This document shows, one piece after another, positions 1 to 11,182 of a stretch of 64,000 bases of DNA. Below the pieces are notes generated by a model that searched no databases, was not told the origin of the DNA, and worked only from the letters and a program-made list of their open reading frames with translations. Location of the stretch: contig JBBHKE010002835.1 in the NCBI GenBank assembly GCA_037447655.1, positions 62,001-126,000 on the forward strand, written 5' to 3'. Each line of letters begins with the position of its first letter. Position 1 is the first letter of the stretch. This DNA is from Zygnema cylindricum. Its lineage: Eukaryota > Streptophyta > Zygnematophyceae > Zygnematales > Zygnemataceae. The translations under genes were made by a program, and so were the position numbers.

Positions 1-255
1 TAGGTCTACTTGCCTATTTAAACTAGCTAACTGCTAGTCAACTTAGTACCATACAGCTGTACACGTGGACCTTCGCGGCCAATCCAAGATCTATCCAAAC
101 TTCCTTCTAGAACTATACAGTTCGATCTACACAATTGCGGCGTTGCTATGCTGCGCTGCTACGCCGCTGCGCTACTAGTTGCTACGCCGCTAAGTTGCTA
201 TGCTGCTATGCTGCGCTGGTCTGGAATCGCAACTATAGCAGCCTAGCCCTAGCTA
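1..255. repeat. GCT-rich low-complexity stretch, no gene seen
   Basis: Bases 146-221 are built from short variants of GCTATGCTGC and GCTACGCCGCT. No open frame of interest is present. It lies directly downstream of the minus-strand copia remnant and may be altered internal sequence of that element, but I see no pol coding in it. Confidence 0.5.
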
Positions 256-1372
256 CTAAGTACCCAATTCTGTAACCCTGTTACATCTAGTTCCTGTCAG
301 TGCAACTTTACCAAACTTACTAACAACCTGTCTGCCTCCTTTGAGGACTACATCAAAGCTTTTGCTCTCTACCAAAGAAGTAGAAAATAGATTCTTTTTG
401 AACTTAGGTACATATAACACATTGTGGAGAGTTCTTTCTACCGACTTTCCCCCCACATCTACCATTAAAGATACATCACCATGTGCTGAAGTTTGCACAC
501 TCATGCCGCAAGCATAGTAGATGTTCTTGGGAGTTGTCGCCTTGAGGTTGGAAAAACTGGACTTGTTCCAACACATGTGTGCCGAGGCTTCGGTATCCAT
601 GTCCTTTTTCAGAACAGTAAAAGCAAGTAGTAGACTGTGTATTTGGCCTATTGTTATATTGATTCAGATTCTGATTCCTATCCGGAATTTTTTTCTGATG
701 GAGTAAATTTTTTCTGTCAAATTCTGTGTTCAAAGCTTCTACCTTTCTCTCACCTTGAAGTATTTTAGTAGTTGCTTCCTCTTCTAAGATCAGATTGTAT
801 ACTAGTTGAAATGTCCAGCTAGACTTATCATGAGTTTTCAGCTGGAGAGACACTCCTTTCATGTTACCAGAGAGTCCTCTAACAAGTAAAGTTGCCTGCT
901 AGAACTCAGGAAATGAGCCACCAGCAACCGAATGTGCATCAATCAGAGCACGAAAGTTATCACAATATTCCACCATACTCCCCCCGGAGTATTTATAGTC
1001 CCAGATTTGTCCAGCCACCAGAAGTTCCTCCTAGACATTAGACTTCTCAAAAGCAGTTTTTAGTGATTCCCATATTTATTTTGCTTTCTTCATTTTGAGC
1101 TGAGACATGACCAAATTCTCGGAGATGCACAGAATCAGATTGTTTTGCGCCAATGAGTTTTTCTTCGCCCAGCTCGCATCTGTTTCATCTAAAGTACCAT
1201 CCAAGACCCCCAGTAGATCAGCAGTTTCAAATGTGGATTCAACCATCGCCGCCCAATATGCATACTTTTGGCCATTGAATATGGGAATTCTTGATGAAAG
1301 AATCATAACCTGTTGTTCTACAACCACAGTAGCAGGAGGAGAGCCAGAAGCACTAGTAGTGGAAGTAGACAT
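256..1372 (-). pseudogene. Ty1/copia gag-protease remnant (element G)
   Basis: The minus strand carries three pieces of a copia polyprotein in order. 1372-1076 is the gag N-terminus, with the IPIFNGQKYAYWAAMVE motif typical of copia gag. 862-476 contains most of a CX2CX4H zinc knuckle (CFYCSEKGHG). 600-256 contains the protease active-site region (DTEASAHMC) followed by the VLYVPKFKKNLFS segment. The pieces are in different frames and the stretch 862-1076 is broken, so this is a dead copy. Integrase, RT and RNase H would lie at lower coordinates and are not in the window. Its gag is clearly different from that of elements A, B and F, so it is a separate copia lineage. The Gly of the canonical D-S/T-G-A motif is Glu here. 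Confidence 0.85.
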
Positions 1373-1569
1373 TTAAAGCAGAAGCTAACAAGCACCCTAC
1401 TCAACAGCCAACTTCAAGATGTGATAGAATGCAACCCAGTAATCTATGCAGACTCAAATTATGCATAACAATAGCAAGCACAGGGTAGAATCACTCTACA
1501 AAGATTCAACTCAATTGATCTAGTCAACCATAAGATATTCACACTGCAGATTCACAAAAACTGCCTTAG

Positions 1570-2296
1570 TTTATTAATATCCCAAGACTTGGATAATCAC
1601 AATTTGTCTAAGTCCTAAACTATATACTCATAGTAAGTATCTACTGGTCACACTTATTTATGTGAGTGTACTGTAGTACTGTCCTATGCTACGACAAAGT
1701 ACTTAAACTGTACTTACTATTCCAATAATACTTCCAAACCTAATTTTGCCTTTTCTCTAAATCTGTATGGTGCGACACTATTTTGAATTAGCTAAACTAC
1801 AAAGCCTTGTTTCCAAATATTTACAGATAGAAGACGGTACATTAAATGTTCCTGGCGCTTAGTCAGCAGTTGTCCATAGCATCCGGCTGACTGTTGTCGT
1901 GTAGTACGAAACACCTGATACCGTCCAAGTGTGCTTCGTCATTTACGGTCCCTTCTGAATCGCGTCCGTTAATTCGATGTCTATCAACGGCCCTTCTTGG
2001 CTGACCGTACCATACTTTCCCAGATATGCGGTTTGTGTTTCGTTCGTCCGATTTCATCAATCCGCTCTTTATTCTCCCAACACGTGTAACTGGTCATCGG
2101 CGCAACTCCGTAAAACCTGCAACACCCTTTTTTTGCCGACGCGTGTCCAGCTGGCTGTACAGTATACTCTCTTAATCTTTTGTTACTGTAACACTATTTG
2201 AGGTAAGTATTACAGGTTTTCATTTCCCAAAATATTCTAAGTCCTTAATTCCCCCTCAAAGCTCTATCTATTGAGTAAAGATTTCCAAATTCAACA
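1570..2296 (-). repeat. Probable 5' LTR of element G (copy 1 of a ~720-bp repeat)
   Basis: This block shares most of its length with 3712-4422, for example CCAAGACTTGGATAATCA near its left end and GAGTAAAGATTTC plus a closing TTCAACA at its right end. TTCAACA is the reversed TGTTGAA that starts copia LTRs here. It lies about 190 bp upstream of the element G gag start, as a 5' LTR would. The left boundary is approximate, and I could not recognise a primer-binding site next to it. Confidence 0.55.
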
Positions 2297-3060
2297 GTAG
2301 GCAGCCATGGCTGTCTGATACAGATAAGGAGATAGAGCAGAAGCATTAGTTTCATGCAAAAGTTAGGAGATCACTAGTAGGTATTGATCTGGTGACCTCC
2401 GGATAAAAGACATACGACGTAGCCGTCAGTCTTATCCGATACGTCTTGATAACACGTTACTCATGTTGGGTTTGATACATATTTATCATGTAACGCGTAC
2501 GCATATTTCATTTAACATATTACGGGATGAAGTGAACATAAAACGTGCGCGACCGCACAAAAAAAAGTACCGCACGAAACAACATCGAACTTCGACAGAC
2601 AAAATTGAAAGTCGTTCACGATCGATGGCTCGCGGAGGAGCCAAAATTCCAGAGTGATTTTTGGCGGTTTGCTGAGCATATGTCGGCGGGTGACACGTGA
2701 CAAGGGTTGATTGGACAGCGGGTATGACGAAAAGAGCTACTTCGGTTCAAGAACTGACACTCGTCAGCGGAGCGGCCATGCCGTACTGTGGTTGTAGAAG
2801 AAGTACAGCGGTACCTCTAACTTCTAATATCTTACACTCTTTTGATTGGATAGGTAAAATATTTGTAGGCTTAGAGAGGTAGTTTAGAACTTAGAATATT
2901 TCTTGGGTTTCATACTCTCTCCCAAAGGGCACTTCTATTTATAGGCCAACTATGGTCAGCAATAACTTAATGCTCGGGTGAGCAATTTCAGTGATTCTTT
3001 TTGTTGTAGACTCAAGGGTGTCCGGGCTACATAATGAGGTAGTTGTTGTTCTTTGGTCTA
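2297..3060 (+). repeat. Truncated C-type LTR, probably the 5' LTR of element C
   Basis: The sequence GCAGCCATGGCTGTCTG and what follows match, with substitutions, the LTR at 9147-9339 plus 10507-11060 that ends element C. It is in plus orientation and lacks its first ~110 bp, being cut off by the right end of the G-type LTR at 2296. It also lacks its last ~120 bp near 3060. It holds no gene. Confidence 0.6.
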
Positions 3061-3711
3061 AAATAGACCGCAGAAGCCACCCAAACTATCATGCAAGAAG
3101 CTAGGCGAAGCTAGGCCAATGAACAATCATTTGAAATGCATCCTCCATTTAACATACAACAACATTTAGGGTTTCATGGAATAATCAACATAAATAAACC
3201 CTATGACAATATCTAAGGTTTGATGGAATAATCGACATAAACAAACCCTAAGACAAAGGCATAAACAATGCATATCAAACATATATAAAATAACATAAAT
3301 AATAAAAACAAATGCATCACACATAAACAAGAGTATAATCAAGGTATAATCATTATATCATTCAAAGTGCATGACCTAATCGACAACCCTAAAATACTAC
3401 ATCTTTGGTCCCCACTTTACTAACCAGCATTGATTATTAATTCCTAACAAAGCTCATTCCTATATATACACTTGTGAGCTGTCAATGAATCACTAAGTGT
3501 CAAAATAACCAACGTAAATTACGTAACTGTCATTAAGCCATATTTAACCATCATAGCCAATTACTAAGAAACATTAATCGTAAGCGTACACCTGAAAGTC
3601 AAGCAATCGTAAGCGTACACTTGTCTACAAGTACGACATCGTACACACACAAATTAAACTATCGAAAACCCTAATTGATCACTTAAATAAAAATGTCATA
3701 ATCAATACTAA
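3061..3711. other. AT-rich stretch without a gene
   Basis: No coding frame is supported. The stretch holds short local duplications: AAACCCTA-type blocks around 3170-3250, and GTAAGCGTACAC twice at about 3579-3620. It is probably retroelement leader or flanking debris. Confidence 0.4.
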
Positions 3712-4422
3712 ATTAATAATACCAAGACTTGGATGATCATAATTTGTCTAGGTCCTAAACTATATACTCACAGCGAGTATCTACTGGTCACACTAATTTA
3801 AGTAACTTTACTACAGTACCGTTGTATGCAACGAAAAAAGTACTAAAAGTGTACTTACTATTCTAAGAGTACTTCCAAAACCTAATTTTACCTTTTCTTT
3901 ATATCGAAATAGTGCGACACTATTTTAAATTAGCTAAACTACAAAACCTTCTTTCTAGATATTTACAAATAGAAGGCCGTACATTAACTGTTCTTGGCGC
4001 TTAGTCAGCTGTGGTCCATAGTATTCGGCTGACTCTTGTCGTGTAGTACGAAACACCTGATACCGTCTAAGTGTACTTCGTCATTTGTGGTCTTCTCTGA
4101 ATCGCGTCTGTCTATTCAATGTCAATCAACTACTTTCTTAAGTGACCGCTCATACTTTCTCCGATACCGGTTTGTATTCCTTTCGCTGATTTCATCATCC
4201 GCTGTTAATCGCCACACATAACTAGTCATCTGGGCATTTCGAGCACCGGTAACACCGCTTTGCCGATGGTGTCTAACTAGCTGTACAGTCCACTATCTTA
4301 GTCTTTTGTTACTGTAACACTATTTGATGTAACTATTACAAGTTTTCATTTCCCAAAATATTTGAAGTCCTTAAATTCCTCCTCACAGCTCTATCTATTG
4401 AGTAAAGATTTCTAATTTCAAC
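3712..4422 (-). repeat. G-type LTR copy 2
   Basis: This is the second copy of the repeat at 1570-2296. It ends in TTTCAACA at 4422, and the next base resumes degenerate gag of element D. That places it as a solo LTR or element end inside D. I could not identify a target-site duplication, and the left boundary is approximate. Confidence 0.55.
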
Positions 4423-4788
4423 ATTCTTATACTCCAAAGTTCTATTGACAATTTCTTATGTTTTAGTTATAACCCCACAAGTGTGACCGTAGCCGATGGC
4501 CTAGCTCCCCTCATCATAGGTGTTTCTTTTCCTTCTCTCCCCTTTTTCCCCTTCCATGGCAATGAATTTCCCTTCACCTTCCGTTGCATGTGAAATCCAT
4601 TTGGTTTTCTAGGAAGCCCCACATGAATCTCCGTAGTAAGCTCCACCAAAGCGCGATGGCGAATACCTCACTTGTCCCAAAACAATTCCCCATAAGTGCT
4701 TTTCGAAAAGCAATCCCTCTATCTTAAACTCCATTAAATGGGGTATGTTCCATCAAACATAGGCACCCTAGATGGTGGGCCCATAACC
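4423..4788 (-). pseudogene. Copia element D: gag N-terminal fragment with intact primer-binding site
   Basis: The minus strand from 4788 downward reads the primer-binding site (plus strand GGTGGGCCCATAACC at 4774-4788), then gag sequence related to element B. The piece at 4649-4467 ends in KGKETPMMRGARPSAT, matching B's KEKGTPMVRGARLSAM. The homology continues to 4423, where the G-type LTR interrupts it. The start region is broken: the LTR-borne ATG is followed by a TAG at the LTR/PBS junction. No protease or pol remains on this side. It is a dead fragment of a B-like element, older than B. Confidence 0.75.
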
Positions 4789-6005
4789 TAAAACTGTGAG
4801 ACCTTCATTGGTCCTCACAATAGGTAGCTCTCAAAAAGCTTATCTAGTTAGTGCCATCTCCAAGTTGATACAAACCCAAATGATTGACCCCTTGATAATC
4901 AAAACACCAAAACAACTTCACCCTTGTGAAATAAGAATTTTTGTTTGCTCAGTTCCACCACAGAATGCAAAGTTATAATGTGAGTTTGGGACACATTCAC
5001 CCACTTTGAATTTCCCTTAGATATGCAGCCACCCTTGCAGGCAAAAACTTTCACCGACTACACTCTTGTGTAGCCTGGACTCCTTTGAGTCCCCAGCAAA
5101 AAGAATCATTGAATTTGGTCAACCGACTCAATTGTAATTAAATGGCAAAGTTTGCGTGTTTATATAGATGTTGTCTGAGAGAGAGGCGACTACCTACCAA
5201 AATTTTTCTAAGTGCTAAAACCCCTCTTTAAGCTCCCAAGTATTGAGGTACTGTCTAATCGTAAGATTGTACCATACATAAAAGTACAAGTATTGTCGAA
5301 CTTTTTGTAAGGTCGATGTACGATATTGCTATAGTGTGACATTTGTCACATATTGAAAAATTATCTCGCGTTCAAGAGATCCCGCAATCCTCCTGGATCC
5401 TGCCACATGTCATCCGGAGTGGCAGTGCATGAAAACGCCAAGTCTTCCACTCCGAAATCCCGGTTCGCACCACGGTCGTTCAATGAAGAACGACATTTAA
5501 TATCGGTCGTGTAAATAATTGTGTGATATTTGTTTCATGTTTGAAACAAATGTGCGATATTTGTTTCACATTTGAAACAAATGCACAATATCTGTTTCGA
5601 GATAACCCGTAGTCCGTACAATACAAACTGTTTCTATGTCTTAATATGCCGTTAAATGAATTAGTCTAATTATTTATATTTATCTATGTATCGTTCCCTA
5701 CATATTCTAACATAGGTCTTAGACTACAGGATAAAGCTACCGACTACCTGTTTCTTGGCGGACGGCAGTTATCAAGATCAAATCCTTCGTTTGTTTAGAT
5801 AGTTTTGGTAAACCTACCAAAAACTACAGCTTGTCTCTTTTTCTAGGCACAGGGGCAGCCATGGCTTTAGCTGTCTCTCTAACCTAAAGTGACTGTGACA
5901 ATTGTGGGGGTTTGGAGAGTGGAGCGAGAGGCAGGCTGCTTTTGCTGACTTCCTCTTTATTAATTTTCCTTTTTTTTAGACCTAGAAAATACATACATTT
6001 CAACA
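4789..6005 (-). repeat. 5' LTR of element D (1,217 bp)
   Basis: The LTR lies between the PBS (4774-4788) and the point at 6006 where element C coding sequence begins abruptly. It closes in TTTCAACA, and its opening TG has become TA. Around 5520-5600 it holds two and a half tandem copies of a ~32-bp unit combining ATATTTGTTTC with its inverse GAAACAAAT. Element D therefore integrated into element C. Confidence 0.75.
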
Positions 6006-9000
6006 CTTTTTATTCCAGAGTTGAATAAGAATCTTATCTCTACGTCAGTCTTAGATGATAAGGTTTTCAGACTAGTACTAAGAAATGAGACTTTGTGGCT
6101 AGCTATGAGAATGAATTGTACTTCACAGCTGAAAAGGGTAGCGAAGGAATATTAAGGCTAAATCTCAGTAATGGACAGACGAGAGTTTACTATGTGGTGT
6201 AGGTGATTTGATGATGTGGCACAAGATTAGGACATGTACATCTAGATTGATTGAAATAAATGAAGAAAATTGGTGTAGTTGAGGAGATACATTTTGGAGA
6301 TAATGAGAACTTAGATGATTGTAGTGGATGTGCTCAAGGTAAGGCCCATAGATTACCTTTCCAGAAAATCGCAACATATAAGGGTGAAAAGGTCTTATAT
6401 CTAGTTCATACTAACATGTGGGGACTAGCCAAAGTGCCATCAGTTGGAGGGAAAAGATTTATACTTACTATCTTTGATGATTGTTCTAGATATTCTATAG
6501 TATATTTCTTTAAAAACAAATCTGAGGCTTCAGCTTATTTTAAAGAGTATAAAGCATGGAGTGAAAAGCTTCATGAGACACCCATAAAGAGAGTGAGGAG
6601 TGATAATGGGGGGGAATTCACTTCTAATGAGTTTGAGTATAACTTGAAAGAGGAAGGGGTTAAACACCAAAAGACTGTCCCAAAGAACCTAAAAGAAAAT
6701 GGTGTTGCCGAGAGACTAAATCGGACATTATGTGATAGTGCCCGTAGTATGTTGACGGATAAAAAAATAAGAAAACGTTTTTGGGCAGAATCTATGAATT
6801 TTGCTAACTATCTCAAAAACAGAGTCCTTACCTCGGCGGTAAAAGGACAAACACCTTATGAAAGATGGACCGGGAGAAAACCTAATATTTCACACTTAAA
6901 GGTATTTAGAAGTCAAGTATTTAGTCTAAACACAGAAAAATCTGATTGGAAGTTACATGTACGAGGAAAGTTATAATACTTACTTGGGTATGATGAAACT
7001 GTAAAGGGGTATAGAGTTTATGATTTTGGAAGAGAAGACATAATTATAGTAAAACACTTGGTAGTTATGGATGAAGGAAAGTCCAATGATCCCTTTAAGT
7101 ACACTAAACTTGTCAGAGTTTGAATTGAATCCGAAAATGAGTTAGATTCAGATTCTTTTAACCAAACTTCGGTTCAGCCTAACCTTGCAGAGGAAGAGGA
7201 AAAACAGACTGAGAGTGACCATCTCTAGGAGTCACAACTTTCGGTTTAAACCAAGGAAGAAAACGAGGAAAGACCGGAAATGGACGATGAACGTTCCGAA
7301 GATGGACTCCACAAATAGGGGAGAAGGTGAAGTCGTTCGGAGAAACCCGAGATTATCCTCCATCCCAGCGTCGGAGTTTGAAGGAGGAAGGAGAAGCAAC
7401 AAGAGACTTCGAGAGAGAGAAGTGAACAACAAGGTAACTAAGCTGTCACATTTGAGCTCGGAAGCAGTTAATAGTCCGGAACGTAGTAGATGGGTGACAT
7501 CTATTAATGATGAGATGGCTTCTATTATGGAAGCAAACACATATGAGTTGGTGGATTGTCCTCCAGATAGAAATCCAATAGGATGCAAGTGGGTATTTAA
7601 GTTGAAGCTCAATGTGGATAAAACTATTGAGCAATACAAGGCAAGATTGGTGGCAAAGGGGTTTACACAAAAGGAGGGAATCAATTATGAGGAGACGTTC
7701 GCTCCGGTTGTTAGATTTCCCTCCGTCCGGATTCAACTTAGTCTAGCGGCAGCGAAAGACATGGAAGTGCATCAGATGGACATAAAAACCGCTTTCTTAC
7801 ACGGAGAATTAGAAGAGGAGATCTTTATGCAACAACCGGAAGGATTTGTGGAGAAAGGAGAAAAAAGTAAAGTGTGCAAATTGCTAAAGTCTCTTTATAC
7901 ACTAAAGAAAGATCCACGCCAATGGACCAACAAGCTCAACGAGTTTTTTACAAGTTTTGGATATATCCGAATTAGTTCGGATCATTCCATCTATCTATTT
8001 GAGGATGAGGAAGGTATAATTTTCATTGCCATCTATGTTGATGATTTGTTTGTTTTGAGTAAATCAATGGAGAAAATTAAAAGATTGAAAAAAAACTAAA
8101 GAGTAGATTTGAAATGAAAGATTTGGGGGAGGCAAAGTATATTTTGGGAATTCAAATACAAAGAGATAGAGAAGAGAAAACAATTAGACGAACTCAAAAA
8201 GAAGTTATTGAGAATATGCTGGAAAAATTTCAAATGGATAAAGCAAATGGTTGTACGACTCCTATGGATTTAAAGAAGGGAAATGAGGGGAGCTCAAAAG
8301 AGGGAGCCTTGATCTTGGATAATGAGTAAAGACCTAAGGAAAGCAAGTTTATGCAAACTATTTCGTGCAGACACGTTGTCGGTAGTTTGATCTATTTTAT
8401 GAACAATACTCGTCCTGATATAGCAGCAGCTGTGAGAGTATTAAGTAGAGGACTGAATGATCCTAGGAAGAAAGATTAAATTCAACCAAAAAGGTCATGT
8501 AGTACTTGATAGGAACAAGAGATCTATGGTTGCATTTAGGAGGGGATAATACTAACATCACCACTTGGAGTGATGCCAGTTATGGGGATGCTCTGATGAG
8601 GAGGTGTATTTCTAGGTATGTGTTATATGTTGGGAATGGAGCTTGCTGTTGGAGCAGCAAGCAACAAATGGTGATTGCTCATTCCACCATGGAGGCTGAG
8701 TATATGGCCTCTTGTTCGGCTGTGAAAGAATTAATGTGGGTGAAATCTTTGCTTCAAGAATTAGGATATATGAAGAATGGAGTGCAAAAGATATTTTGTG
8801 ACAATCAAGTTGCGATTGCAATTGCAGCAAACCCAAAGCATCACTTTCAAAGAAAAACATATGGATATTCGTTTGAGCTTTGTTAGAGAAAGCTGAGAAT
8901 AAAATAATTAGTTTGGAATATAGACCAGATGGAGAGATGGTAGCAGATATGATGACTAAACCGGTTCCTTCTCCCAAACTGATATTTTGTAGGGAGAAAT

Positions 9001-9039
9001 GTGGATTGAAGCAAAAGCTAGACTAGAAAATAAAGGGTG
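6006..9039 (+). pseudogene. Decayed Ty1/copia pol (element C): integrase, RT, RNase H
   Basis: Coding begins mid-protein at 6006 (FIPELNKNLIS, shared with elements A and F) because LTR D cut it. The zinc-binding and integrase core follow at 6260-6976, with SDNGGEF and ENGVAERLNRT. The first catalytic position reads HTNMWG instead of HTDIWG, so the first Asp of the DDE triad is Asn. RT lies at 7185-8099, with MDIKTAFLHGEL and the catalytic YVDD; SLYTLKKDPRQW replaces the usual SLYGLKQAPRQW. A connector follows at 8114-8329. RNase H is at 8506-8886 (TTWSDASYGD, STMEAEYMASC), then frameshifted. The frame ends in TAG just before a purine tract AAAATAAAGGG (about 9027-9037), the expected polypurine tract. 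Several stops and frameshifts make it inactive. Confidence 0.9.
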
Positions 9040-11182
9040 TGTTGAAAAATGGATTTTATAGTCTTGTCCTTTTTGGTCTTTCAGCAGCCCTCATGCTTCT
9101 CATTGTCACTGAGGACTCGCATACTTATCATAGTCACTGAGAACTCGCAGGCAGCCATGGTTGTCTCATGCAGGCAAGGAGACAAAGCAGTAGCTTTAGT
9201 TTCATGCAAAAGTTAGGAGATCACTAGTAGGACTTGATCCGGTGACCTCCGGATAAAAGTCGTACGGTGTAGCAGTGAGCCTTATCCAATAGGTCTTGAT
9301 AACACGTCACTCATGTTGGGTTTGATACATATTTATAATGTTAAGTATTTTCTAGGTGTGTGTTAGGATAAAAAAGAGCAGAGGCAGCCTGTCTCTAACT
9401 CCTTTCTCGAAGCCCTCACACTTGTTGTAGTCATTGACGGCTGGATTGGGAGTTAGAGCCATGGCTCCCTAAGCTTTCTAGAGAGAAAAGGGTAGTGTCT
9501 AGTATATTTACCAAAAAGGGATTGATAAACTTAGGAATTGATCCTGGTACCTACCGTTCGTCATACTAACCAACCGGCATCGTTAACCTATGGCCTAAGA
9601 AGTATGTTATGATACATGGGGTTTGATAAAAATTTAAATGTTTACATGTAGACTTATTCGTTTATCTAGAAATAGTACATCGTGTATAGATATAGTTTTA
9701 TATAGTACGGAGTACGGTACGATGACGAAACAAATACCGCGCATTTGTTTCGATAGCGAAACAAATATCGCGCATCCAATTTCGACGGCTACAATCAAAT
9801 GTCGGTTTTGATCAGACGTCGGCGATAGATGCCAAGATCGCGAAATAGGTTTTTGGCGGTTTGCGGTCGCAGCCACGTCGATTGACACGTAGCATAACCA
9901 TATTTGCTTGCGGCATCTCCAAGGATTATAGGAATGAATCCGGATATGCCATGTTTTGACTTTTTGGCCATGTCGTACGATGGCCGTACAAAAGGTACAC
10001 CGGCACGTGTACCTTTATGTACTATAAAGTGCTGCGATTGAACCACACCTCAGTACTAGAGGGTTTAGAGAGGGGTTTTAGGACTTAGAACATTTTTGTA
10101 GGTAGTCACCTCTCTCCCAAAGAGCATATGTTTCATCAGCAAACTTTGCCATTTAATATTAACTCACTTAGTGGACCATTTTCAGTGATTCTTTTTGCTG
10201 CGGACTCAAGGGAGTCCAAGCTACACAAGGGTGTAGTCGGTCAAAGTTTTTGCCTGCCAGGGTGGCTGCATTTCTAAGGAAAAGTCAAAGTGGGTGAATG
10301 GGTCCAAAATTTATATTATAACTTTGCATTCTGTGGTGGAACCGAGCACACACAAAGTCATATTTCACAAGGAAGAAGTAATATTGGGGTTCTGATTGTC
10401 AAGGGTTTAATCATTTGGGTTTGTATCAACTTGGAGTCGACACTAACTAGATAAGCTTCTTGAGAGCTGCCTACTTTGAGGACCAATGGAGGTCTTAGAG
10501 TTTCATAACGCGTCCGCATACTTCATTTAACATATTACGGGACGAAGTGAATATGAAACATGCGGGACCGCACAAAATAAAGTATTGCAAGAAACGACAT
10601 CAAAATTCGACGGACAAAATTAAAAGTCATTCATGATCGACGGCTCACGGAGGAGCCGAAATTCCGGAGTGGTTTTTAGCAGTTTTCTGAGCATATGCCG
10701 GCGGGTGACAAGTGGCGAAAGTTGGTTAGACAGCGAGTATCACGGAGGGAGCAACTTCGGTTCAAGAACTGTCTCGCGTCAGCGGAGCGACCATGGCGTA
10801 CTATGGCTGTACAAAAAGTACAGTGGTACCTATACCTTCTTGTACCTTACAATCTTTTGATTGGATAGGTACACTAGTAGTAAGCTTAGAGAGGTACTTT
10901 AAGACTTAGAATATTTCTTCGGTTTCAGCCTCTCTCTTACAGGTCACTTATATTTATAGGCCAACTTTGGTCAGCCATAACTTAATGCTCGGGTCAGCTA
11001 TTTCAATGATTTTTTTTAATGCGAACTCAGGGGATTCCATACTACAAAAGGGTGAAGTCGGTCATAGTTTTTACGTCCGAGGGTGGGACTTATTCTATGC
11101 CAAAGTCAAAATTGCAAATACTATCCTAGAGGCTTCACATAAGTTAGACATTCTATGTACCAATGGAGGTCGCAGAATTACA
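9040..11182 (+). repeat. 3' LTR of element C, split by a solo LTR
   Basis: The LTR starts TGTTGAAAAATGG right after the polypurine tract and ends in GGTCGCAGAATTACA at 11182. It is in two parts, 9040-9339 and 10507-11182 (about 976 bp in total), separated by LTR E. Near its 3' end it keeps the in-frame ATGGAGGTCGCAGAATTACA that encodes the gag N-terminus in this family. Directly after 11182 the gag of element F continues, so C had integrated into F. Confidence 0.75.
9340..10506 (+). repeat. Solo LTR E (~1,167 bp) inside the C LTR
   Basis: The interior matches B- and A-type LTRs: TTAAGTATTTTCTAGG near the start, the ATTTGTTTCG/CGAAACAAAT inverted repeat around 9725-9775, and the end ATGGAGGTCTTAGAGTTTCA at 10506. 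The first ~15 bp of the LTR are missing. The flanks TAATG and TAACG could be a mutated 5-bp target duplication, which I cannot confirm. No internal region is present. Confidence 0.65.
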
